This document shows, in pieces, positions 39,401-51,400 of a stretch of DNA of 64,000 nt (position 1 is the stretch's first letter; each line of letters starts with the position of its first letter). Where the stretch lies: NCBI RefSeq assembly GCF_003672135.1, contig NC_039519.1, positions 5,952,001 to 6,016,000 of the forward strand, written 5' to 3'. Both the position numbers and the translations under genes were made by a program. This stretch comes from Ooceraea biroi (lineage: Eukaryota > Arthropoda > Insecta > Hymenoptera > Formicidae). Below the pieces are notes generated by a model, which made no database searches, was not told the DNA's origin, and was given only the letters and a program-made list of their open reading frames with translations.

Positions 39401-42400
39401 GTGTACTTTCTTTTTGTAAAACAAGCTTGAACTGTGTGAGTTGTTAACTTACATAATGAATTTGCGGTTTAGAATGAAGTTAGTTACATTTGAAGACACG
39501 TATGTCCATCTATTGGAAAAAACGCAATTACTTTTTGGCCAACCCAATATTTAATTAATTATTCCTTGCGCGACGTTGTGTGAAACAGAACTTGAGTAGG
39601 TCAACGGGAAAATAAATAAAGAAAAGCGCAATAGAATTTGCAAGCATGCGATGTTCGTCGCCCGTTATCATACGTTTCAAAACTGGATCATTTTCCTCAC
39701 GTTTCAAAAGAGAATCGCAGATGTCAATACGCTTAGTGAGATGAATTTCTTTCAGCTCATGTGCTACCCAAATATCGAGCTTACTAATGTATCCAAGTCG
39801 TTTTAAATGCTTTTCAACACTCGATTTCGATACGTTAAGATTCTCAGCAATCTCTCGTGTCGTTAAACGCCGATTGGAATCCATCAGTGCCTTTATTTTG
39901 TCATCATCAATTTCGATTGGCCTTCCTGAGCGTGGTGCATCTTTCACATTAAAATCTGCAGATCGAAATTTAGTAAACGAATTTTGACACTGCCGCAGCT
40001 TTAAAGCATCCTCGCCATATACATCAGATAACTGTTTATGAGCTTGCACGGCGTTTTTCCCTTTTCGGAAGTAATAAAAGAAAATATGACGAAAATGTTC
40101 TTTTTGATTTTCCATTTTGAAATCGACGGCAAACAAACAATTGTTAACGAAATCGTGTACTTTCTTTTTGTAAAACAAGCTTGAACTGTGTGAGTTGTTA
40201 ACTTACATAATGAATTTGCGGTTTAGAATGAAGTTAGTTACATTTGAAGACACGTATGTCCATCTATTGGAAAAAACGCAATTACTTTTTGGCCAACCCA
40301 ATATTTAATTAATTATTCCTTGCGCGACGTTGTGTGAAACAGAACTTGAGTAGGTCAACGGGAAAATAAATAAAGAAAAGCGCAATAGAATTTGCAAGCA
40401 TGCGATGTTCGTCGCCCGTTATCATACGTTTCAAAACTGGATCATTTTCCTCACGTTTCAAAAGAGAATCGCAGATGTCAATACGCTTAGTGAGATGAAT
40501 TTCTTTCAGCTCATGTGCTACCCAAATATCGAGCTTACTAATGTATCCAAGTCGTTTTAAATGCTTTTCAACACTCGATTTCGATACGTTAAGATTCTCA
40601 GCAATCTCTCGTGTCATTAAACGCCGATTCGAATCGATCGGTGCCTTTATTTTGTCATCATCAATTTCGATTGGCCTTCCTGAGCGTGGTGCATCTTTCA
40701 CATTAAAATCTGCAGATCGAAATTTAGTAAACGAATTTTGACACTGCCGCAGCTTTAAAGCATCCTCGCCATATACATCAGATAACTTTTTATGAGCTTG
40801 CACGGCGTTTTTCCCTTTTCGGAAGTAATAAAAGAAAATATGACGAAAATGTTCTTTTTGATTTTCCATTTTGAAATCGACGGCAAACAAACAATTGTTA
40901 ACGAAATCGTGTACTTTCTTTTTGTAAAACAAGCTTGAACTGTGAGTTGTTAACCTACGTAATGAATTTGCGGTTTAGAATGAAGTTAGTTATATTTGAA
41001 GACACGTATGTCCATCTATTGGAAAAAACGCAATTACTTTTTGGCCAACCCAATATTTAATTAATTATTCCTTGCGCGACGTTGTGTGAAACAGAACTTG
41101 AGTAGGTCAACGGGAAAATAAATAAAGAAAAGCGCAATAGAATTTGCAAGCATGCGATGTTCGTCGCCCGTTATCATACGTCTCAAAAATCGATCATTTT
41201 CCTCACGTTTCAAAAGAGAATCGCAGATGTCAATACGCTTAGTGAGATGAATTTCTTTGAGCTCATGTGCTACCCAAATATCGAGCTTACTAATGTATCC
41301 AAGTCGTTTTAAATGCTTTTCAACACTCGATTTCGATACGTTAAGATTCTCAGCAATCTCTCGTGTCATTAAACGCCGATTCGAATCGATCGGTGCCTTT
41401 ATTTTGTCATCATCAATTTCGATTGGCCTTCCTGAGCGTGGTGCATCTTTCACATTAAAATCTGCAGATCGAAATTTAGTAAACGAATTTTGACACTGCC
41501 GCAGCTTTAAAGCATCCTCGCCATATACATCAGATAACTTTTTATGAGCTTGCACGGCGTTTTTCCCTTTTCGGAAGTAATAAAAGAAAATATGACGAAA
41601 ATGTTCTTTTTGATTTTCCATTTTGAAATCGACGGCAAACAAACAATTGTTAACGAAATCGTGTACTTTCTTTTTGTAAAACAAGCTTGAACTGTGAGTT
41701 GTTAACCTACGTAATGAATTTGCGGTTTAGAATAAAGTTAGTTATATTTCAAGCATGTATGTCCATCTATTGGAAAAAAACGCAATTACTTTTTGGCCAA
41801 CCCAATAGATTATTTAAGCGACTTTACATCGGGTGGATATGCTGGATTTTCCGGTGCCATGTAAGTGATCAGTTGAAAGCACAGCTGATACCAAATCACC
41901 CTCGATTCGCAATAACTGCACTCAGTGTCGGACGTGTCGCACACGTGACAGTTGTTCCAGTTGGACGCAACTATAGATTTCATCAGGTGACAGGCGTCTC
42001 GGCAAATCCACGTGTTGATACCAGTGTGCTTGTCCACGTTTTGAAGTTCCATCTGTTGAAGCCGAATTTCTCATCAGTTTTTTTATTACGTAAAACAAAG
42101 ACTCTATGCATCATCAGTGATGCAGAGATGAGCGTACGCGTTATGTTCTTTGTGCAAGATTACGCGAAATATTTTTATCTAATTCATTTCTCTCTCACCT
42201 GCTTCAAAAGTATATCAAGCATAAGAATGCAACAGGATAAATTAAGCTCGGCGTTCGTCGTAAATTCCATGTGTCTCTGCACTAGTACGATGTCATCGGA
42301 GAGCGGAGTTGATTTGCCCGAAGCATTTTCTACCATGGTACCTAAACATTTTGGAAATGTAATTTCCATGTGTAAAATAAAAAATGGTAAGCTGTAAATA

Positions 42401-45400
42401 AGAATATCTATAACTTAAAGCTGCATTTATAGTTGTAAATGAAATTTTGAGAACATTTAATTTTTTACTTAGTTCATAATTAAATTAATTTTGTTGCAAA
42501 GATGTGAAGTTTTTGATATCGGATATTGATACATATATGTATCGTAATTCTTTTTAAATATTTTTTTATATGAGTTTTTCATTAATTATATTTGAATGTC
42601 GGTAATATAACACTTGAAGATGGCGAAACTTATAAATAATAATTATTATTACATACATGTGACATTTTCCTCATCGTCCTTCGTAGATTTGCTTGGTTCC
42701 GGTTCCGCGGAGCTCATCGCTTGCATAACGGCGACCCCGTCGCTGAATATCGAAAACAGTTGATCTAATGGTAATGTTATTTCTAGCATGGTGAGTGTTT
42801 GCAACCAATTAAGGGCCTGCTCTTGTACTTTTGCGCTCGTGTTGACGAACCGCTTCGCCACGAAGTTGTACATCTTCTTCGTGTCGAATCCCAAAGAGTT
42901 CATATCTCGGTCCAAGATCTTGCTGTATAACGTAATTTTACGGGCACCTTTCGTGAATATGGAAATGCAAATCTATAAACGCATGTGTTCGGGTTAAAGA
43001 CACGTAGTACCTCAATATTATCTTTAACTCGTGAAGCTCGTGCTCGGGAACATCATTTACCACCGCTTCCATCCAATGCGGCATCACGTAGTCCCACACA
43101 TCAGAAGTGATCACTTCGTACGGTATCAAACAGAATAGCCGATGCAGTCCGTCTTTCAAATGAGACGTTCGCGAAGCCAAGGTCTCCCTTTTGAATAACA
43201 AGTGGTGCCTATCAATTCTCGTGTGATGCAATTAATTATGACGTAATTCAAAAACAATTAAACAACAATATTATTGTCAAAATAATAAAATCACGAAAAC
43301 CGCCTTTGGTAATTATGTACTTTAACGGGCCCAGCTCCGATGACCTTGACCTTGGCATATGTTGTCAAGGTCACCCTCCTGAGTGACCTTGAAGAGGTTT
43401 TAGCCGTCGCTCGTTGTTTATTAAAAAGTTATTAACAAAAGAAGTTTAATAATTTTGCACGAATTTTCAGCTGTCCACGCGAAGCAAGGACTTGAGTTTG
43501 ACATGTATTACAAAGGTCACCTTTCTGAATAACCCGCACTAGGTTTCACCCTTCGCTCGTTGTTTGTTAAAAAGTTATTAACAAAAATGTTTAATGAATA
43601 AAGCATAATTTTACGATGCCATATACGTTTACGAAAGAGTATAATTGATGGAATTTTAGCTTTAAATCAGAAATAGGGTTAGGTTATATTTTCCGAAACT
43701 GGAGCCCCGGACACATACGCTCGTTTTCAGGCCGCTTCGCGGGAGGGCAAAGCCCCTCCCCCCGCCGGGGCCAGTGTAACAGATTTCACCGTGCAGATTT
43801 GATCACCTGGTACACGCCACGGATTCCGGCGGGGGGAGGGGCAAAGCCCCTCCCACGCGTATGTGTCCGGGGCTCTAGTTTCGGAAAATATAACCTAACC
43901 CAACCCTATTTCTGATTTAAAGCTAAAATTCCATCAAATATACTCTTTCGTAAACGTATATGGCATCGTAAAATTATGCTTTATTCATTAAACATTTTTG
44001 TTAATAACTTTTTAACAAACAACGAGCGAAGGGTGAAACCTAGTGCGGGTTATTCGGGAAGGTGACCTTTGTAATATATGTCAAACTCAAGTCCTTGCTT
44101 CGCGTGGACAGCTGAAAATTCGTGCAAAATTATTAAACTTCTTTTGTTAATAACTTTTTAATCCGGAATCCGTGGCGTGTACCAGGTGATCAAATCTGCA
44201 CGGTGAAATCTGTTACACTGGCCTCGGCGGGGGGAGGGGCTTTGCCCTCCCGCGAAGCGGCCTGAAAACGAGCGTAATGTGTCCGGGGCTCCAGTTTCGG
44301 AAAATATAACCTAACCAGGTTAGGTTAGGTTAGGTCAAGTTAAAGCAGAGAATGCTTTGTATTTAACTGTTTGTGCTTTTGGTTAAAGTGAAGACTACTT
44401 TGTACTTATATTAAAAGAAACTATTCTATATATCAACAATTCGCTGCTTTAAATGACTTTCCTTTCTTCGTTCATATACATATTCGTCGTTTATATCTTT
44501 CAATATTCAATGTTCTTTCAAAATAACTACTATATTTTCGAAATGTCTTTTGTTAGTAACTTTTTCATAAACAACGATCGACGACTAAAACCTAGTGCGG
44601 GTTATTCGGGAAGGTGACCTTTGTAATATATGTCAAACTCAAGTCCTTGCTTCTCGTGGACAGCTGAAAATTCGTGCAAAATTATTAAACTTCTTTTGTT
44701 AATAACTTTTTAATCCGGAATCCGTGGCGTGTACCAGGTGATCAAATCTGCACGGTGAAATCTGTTACACTGGCCCCGGCGGGGGGAGGGGCTTTGCCCT
44801 CCCACGAAGCGGCCTGAAAACGAGCGTAATGTGTCCGGGACTCCAGTTTCGGAAAATATAACCTAACCAGGTTAGGTTAGGTTAGGTCAAGTTAAAGCAG
44901 AGAATGCTTTGTATTTAACTGTTTGTGCTTTTGGTTAAAGTGAAGACTACTTTGTACTTATATTAAAAGAAACTATTCTATATATCAACAATTCGCTGCT
45001 TTAAATGACTTTCCTTTCTTCGTTCATATACATATTCGTCGTTTATATCTTTCAATATTCAATGTTCTTTCAAAATAACTACTATATTTTCGAAATTTCT
45101 TTTGTTAGTAACTTTTTCATAAACAACGATCGACGACTAAAACCTAGTGCGGGTTATTCGGGAAGGTGACCTTTGTAATATATGTCAAACTCAAGTCCTT
45201 GCTTCTCGTGGACAGCTGAAAATTCGTGCAAAATTATTAAACTTCTTTTGTTAATAACTTTTTAATCCGGAATCCGTGACGTGTACCAGGTGATCAAATC
45301 TGCACGGTGAAATCTGTTACACTGGCCCCGGCGGGGGGAGGGGCTTTGCCCTCCCACGAAGCGGCCTGAAAACGAGCGTAATGTGTCCGGGGCTCCAGTT

Positions 45401-48400
45401 TCAGAAAATATAACCTAACCAGGTTAGGTTAGGTTAGGTCAAGTTAAAGCAGAGAATGCTTTGTATTTAACTGTTTGTGCTTTTGGTTAAAGTGAAGACT
45501 ACTTTGTACTTATATTAAAAGAAACTATTCTATATATCAACAATTCGCTGCTTTAAATGACTTTCCTTTCTTCGTTCATATACATATTCGTCGTTTATAT
45601 CTTTCAATATTCAATGTTCTTTCAAAATAACTACTATATTTTCGAAATTTCTTTTGTTAGTAACTTTTTCATAAACAACGATCGACGACTAAAACCTAGT
45701 GCGGGTTATTCGGGAAGGTGACCTTTGTAATATATGTCAAACTCAAGTCCTTGCTTCGCGTGGACAGCTGAAAATTCGTGCAAAATTATTAAACTTCTTT
45801 TGTTAATAACTTTTTAACAAACAACGAGCGACGGCTAAAACTTCTTCAAGGTCACTGAGGAGGGTGACCTTGACAACATATGTCAAGGTCAAGGTCATCG
45901 GGGCTGGGTCCGTTAAAGTACATAATTACCCTGCCTTTTCTACATTTAATTTGCAATTAAAAATTTTTGTGCGTATAATTTAATTAATTAGTCTCAAGAT
46001 TATACATTTATGCTCAATCCACATTACGTAATTTCAGTAAACTTTAGTTCATAGAACGCAGAGTAAATCCTTACCAATGACCTCCAACTCTGACATAGTC
46101 CATAGGATGCGGCAGAAGGCAGGAAATGAATACTTCGTAATGAGTTTTCATAACTTCCGAAAGCCAGGTACAAACATACTCCGTTTTCAGCTTCTCGAGC
46201 GCGCTTTCCGCTTGGCCTGAAATAGTTTTCGATCGCTTGAGAAGCTGGATAATGGCAAACTAAAGAAATATTAAAATCAATAGGAGGATGCAAATATGAT
46301 TTAAACTACTAATCTGACTATCTACGAGATACGATAAATGCGTCGACATCCTTCATTTATCGTTTCTCCGATTTTCTACGTTTTTTTTAAAATTAAGCAA
46401 CAATGCGAAGCAATCCCTTTGCGGGTTATTTGTTAGGTCGATGCATAAATTTCTTGTCGATGGATCGATAAATGAATTCTCAAACGATGACTCAAGGAGT
46501 CACCTTGTGGTATTTGCATGTTGCCGAACAGATGAGAAAAAGTCGTAGAAAACGATGGAAAGTACTTTGATTGCTATATCGATTGTTTCATTTGGATAAA
46601 GAAAAATCGCAATAGTCGACAAGATGACTCGTGTACCGACCTAATAAATATAAATGTTGTGTGTGTGCTGTGTGGATATATATATCTTCAATCATATATA
46701 TCACGTGGAAAATAGATCGATGTGTCGAGTGTGCAAGTATTCTCGATATATTGCGTGCATTTCTTAATAGCGAATTTATTCTCAGGTATAAATACTTTCT
46801 TATATACGTTAAATTTATAGAAAATAGATTAAATTCGGCTAAATATCTAGGCGTACCCGGCCTAATTTTTTCGGAATAATAACATTTTATACATCAACAT
46901 ATATAATAATGACTCTTGGTGAGAGATCTTTCCTCGAACAATAATGAGGGCCAAACGTATGTCATGTTGTGGCATGAACAGAGACACACTTAATACCTTG
47001 TACATCGCGCATATTTAGCCGACCACGCTACGACGCTACGTCTGGCTACGTCTACTTGAGTAAAGTGTATATATGCAAAGTGTTAAATTACCAACAGAAA
47101 AGATAAGGTGTATAAGTCTTTTTTCAATACCATCGAAACAGTAGGCAGTGACATGAAACCAATGAAATAACATTGACAACAAACGGCCCAGTATTTCAAC
47201 CGGGGTATCCTTGTTCGGGGTACAAAGTCCCACGAGCAGCCACACGCCGTATCTGCCGAGGAGCTGTCGTTCCTCCAGGCTCATCGGGTCGTAGTGACCA
47301 CCGAACGCGCTACCAAACCCGCCGCCACCGCTACTCCCTGGATATCCTACACTCTTGTTAGTACTGCTCGTACTTTCCATCATGTCCCGATTACTATCGA
47401 TACTTATCGGTTCGGCCTCTCGGAGCAAACTGTAAAGTACAAAGATTTGTGTTGAATCGTTAAGGGGGGAACCTGCTTTAGAACGTTGAAAATAAGGTAT
47501 AATTTTACGAATTTTTTTTTGGAGAAACTATACAGCGGATCATTATAAAACTCTGATGCCTTTATTAGTACATGTTTAAAGATAAAAAAATTATTTTTTT
47601 ATTTGAATATATCGCCTGTAGAGGTCGTCCTGGAGGCATTGTAAATTGGTGAGCATTCTCCTGCCTCCAAATTTCATCCAAACTGAAAAATTGAAATATT
47701 TTCTCGTTATTTATGAATTCCCATCGTCGATGAACCTTTAATATTCACAAAAACATTAAGTTAAACAATTACTTTTGCATGAAAAAGTTCAACAACTTTG
47801 CCTAAAAATCGTACTTTTGTGTTCTAAGCTCCACCATTCTGGCACTTTTCAACTTTTTTCTTCTCTCTTTGGTTCATCGACGATGGGCATTCATAAATAA
47901 CGAGAACATATTTCAATTTTTCAGTTTAGACGAAATTTGGAGGCAGGAGAATGCTCACCAATTTGCAATGCCGGCGACGCGGCTGCACTAAGATTTCTCC
48001 AGGACGACCTCTACAAGCGATATATTCAAATCAAAAAATAATTTTTTTTATCTTTAAACATATACTAATAAATGCATAAAACTTTGATGCATTTATTAGT
48101 ACATGTTTAAAGATAAAAAAAATTATTTTTTTATTTAAATATATCGCCTGTAGAGGTCGTCCTGGAGGCATTGTAAATTGGTGAGCATTCTCCTGCCTCC
48201 AAATTTCATCCAAACTGAAAAATTGAAATATTTTCTCGTTATTTATGAATTCCCATCGTCGATGAACCTTTAATATTCATAAAAACATTAAGTTAAACAA
48301 TTATTTTTGCATGAAAAATTTCAAAAACTTTGCCTAAAAATCGTACTTTTGTGTTCTAAGCTCCACCATTTTGGCACTTTTCAACTTTTTTCTTCTCTCT

Positions 48401-51400
48401 TTGGTTCATCGACGATGGGACTTCATAAATAACGAGAACATATTTCAATTTTTCAGTTTGGACGAAATTTGGAGGCAGGAGAATGCTCACCAATTTGCAG
48501 TGCCGGCGACGCGGCTGCACTAAGATTTCTCCAGGACGACCTCTACAAGCGATATATTCAAATCAAAAAATAATTTTTTTTATCTTTAAACATGTACTAA
48601 TAAATGCATCAAAGTTTTATGCATTTATTAGTACATGTTTAAAGATAAAAAAAATTATTTTTTGATTTGAATATATCGCCTGTAGAGGTCGTCCTGGAGG
48701 CATTGTAAATTGGTGAGCATTCTCCTGCCTCCAAATTTCATCCAAACTGAAAAATTGAAATATTTTCTCGTTATTTATGAATTCCCATCGTCGATGAACC
48801 TTTAATATTCATAAAAACAGTAAGTTAAACAATTACTTTTGCATGAAAAAGTTCAACAACTTTGCCTAAAAATCGTACTTTTGTGTTCTAAGCTCCACCA
48901 TTTTGGCACTTTTCAACTTTTTTCTTCTCTCTTTGGTTCATCGACGATGGGAATTCATAAATAACGAGAACACATTTCAATTTTTCAGTTTAGACGAAAT
49001 TTGGAGGCAGGAGAATGCTCACCAATTTGCAGTGCCGGCGACGCGGCTGCACTAAGATTTCTCCAGGACGACCTCTACAAGCGATATATTCAAATCAAAA
49101 AATAATTTTGTTTATCTTTAAACATGTACTAATAAATGCATAAAAGTTTTATAATGATCCGCTGTATAGTTTCTCCAAAAACAATTCGTAAAATATACCT
49201 TATTTTCAGCGTTCTAAAGCAGGCTCCCCCCTTAAGGGGATCCTGGAGTGGCCAGTGAACTCCGTCGCGGCGTCTGAATTACCGGCGGAATCGGTGATTT
49301 TCCTGCATTTTCTTTTTATTGAATTCACAGAATGAAAAATCCTTTTCCACGATGAAAGTACACACAATAATGTAGTGTGGAAAATAGGACTTAACTTTCC
49401 AAATGGAAAAAAATCACAATTTTGATTTCAACACAATTTTCATTTGTGGGAAAGGATTTTTTATTCTGCACAAGCAATAAAGAGAATTTTCGAAACTGCA
49501 ATTACCATCGCTATAGTGAAAAAATAGTTCACTAGCAAATCCAGCATCCCCTTAATTTAAGGCGATCCTGGAGTCGTCTGTATTACCGGCGGAATCGGTG
49601 ATTTCCTGCATTTCAAGAAATATCTTTTATGAATTCACAGAATGAAAATCTTTCACGATAAAGAACAAAATTAAGGAAAAAAAACAAAAAAAAAAAAAAA
49701 TACCACGATTCACAGTACTGATACATTTTTGCACGATCTGTCTAAAACCATTTTATTATATCAGTCCGATAGAATACAAAAACTGAAAAAATAAAAAATT
49801 AATGTACGAGGTGACGTTACAATAAGCCGATAATAAAACTGTAAATTTTTTTGTCGTTTTTAACATAAAGTCGAGTTTCGCTCGGTATATTTCTTTGTAT
49901 ACTTTAATCGTGGAGAAGGATTTTTCATTCTATACAATCATCAAAGAGTAATTAGTACAGTAAGATCGACCAATTCCGCCGGTAATACAGACGACTCCAG
50001 GATCCCCTTAAGCTTACACGCAAAAAAAAAGAAAAGAGGTCTCAACGGTAAAATGCTTGCCTGACGATCGCTTGAACCATGTAAGTTTGCGCTTGCGAGT
50101 CCAATTGCGAGATATGAGGGAGTGCGGTGTGATAAATGTGATTACTGCCATCGTTGTCTTTGTCGGGATCGTTGTACTTTTTCTTCTTCGCGTGGCGATG
50201 ATTGTGACACGCTTGGCAATACCGTATCGGATGATTTCCGTTGAAGCTCGTGCACTCGGACGAGAAGCAAATGCTGAACGCCGATCTGTCCTCTTCCTTC
50301 TGTTCCTTCGGTTCCTTCTGTTTGTCCTTTATTCCCTTGCAGTTCTGCGCGATTTCAAGGGGATTTCACGTTACGGTACAGTAATATTTTAAATATTCGT
50401 GCGAGACGCGCGGCAGTTGAAAGCGCGACGGGATTTGTTCAAATTTCAACAACGATTTGCTCACCTTACTTTCGCAAACCATGGACACCGGTTGCATCGG
50501 ACGGAGAATGTCGTTGAACTTCTGTTTCGGATACTCCCGACAAATCTCGTTCGCGCACTCGATACAAAGGTAGAGAGGGGGTGGAGATTCGACAGCGAAA
50601 GTGATGGAAATACGATGATCGTAGCAAACCTTACCGGCTTCGGCGTTGCCAGCATTCGGGCAATTATCCCGCTGACACACAAATGGTATAAGATCATCTG
50701 CAACGTAATAGTCTCTATTTTAAAACATATTCTCCATTTAAATATACAGGGTGTTTCCTAAGTAAGTAGACAAACTTAAGGAGGATATTCCTTGGCTTAT
50801 TTTAAGAAGAAAAGGTCATATAAACAATATGTCCTAAACTGCTTTGTTTTCCAAAAAAAAAGTATCTGTCATTGTAAATACGTCTTGCTTGACGAGCGTT
50901 TCCATTAGCAAGACCGTATACGAAATGCATATCTGCCATTTCGGCGTTTGTGTAATTTACCATAATTAATAAAATTACTAAACTTAATAGGAACTAATAA
51001 AGTTTGCGTCGAAGATAACGTGATAGCGGTGATGCCGGATAGCGTGCTTTTGCAGTACGAGTCAACAGCGGTGGGGATGGAGCGGGCCGCGCGGCGCAGT
51101 CTGAGACGAGTGTTCACTTGCGGCGCCGCGAGACCATCCCCACTCCATCCCCACCGCTGTTGACTCGTACTGCAAAAGCACGCTATCCGAAAAGTGAACG
51201 AAAACAGTGATGTACTTTTTTGGAAAACAAAGCAGTTTAGGACATATGTTTATATGACCTTTTCTTCTTAAAATAAGCCAAGGAATAGCCTCCTTAAGTT
51301 TGTCTACTTACTTAGGAAACACCCTGTATATAATAATAATCTATCTTTAAACATGCATCCTTTATGGATAAAACACATACGCCTAACTAAATATTATCAA

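Larger units (their letters stand above)
39548..41805 (-). mobile_element. Three tandem units of a 5' mariner fragment plus 104-bp spacer
   Basis: Units are 39,548-40,301, 40,302-41,053 and 41,054-41,805 (754, 752 and 752 bp). Each has a spacer of about 104 bp starting TATTTAATTAATTATTCC, then the mariner sequence from the ITGDE codons to the 5' inverted end. The catalytic C-terminus and the other inverted end are deleted. The final unit ends in TA at 41,806, about 20 bp from the unc79 donor. Each unit keeps an open 207-codon ORF (listed separately). Confidence 0.88.

Noticed and set aside
38249..39547. An active autonomous mariner
   Set aside because: Both ends are good, but the transposase is split over different frames with stops between the N-terminal half and the last catalytic region.
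41687..42397. 236-aa + strand ORF
   Set aside because: Antisense to unc79 exons 42,341-42,199 and 42,052-41,828 and to the mariner end, where splice sites and homology support the minus strand.
44309..45440. A chromosome end, because of TTAGG repeats
   Set aside because: Only three to four repeats per site, inside a transposon unit, with genes on both sides.
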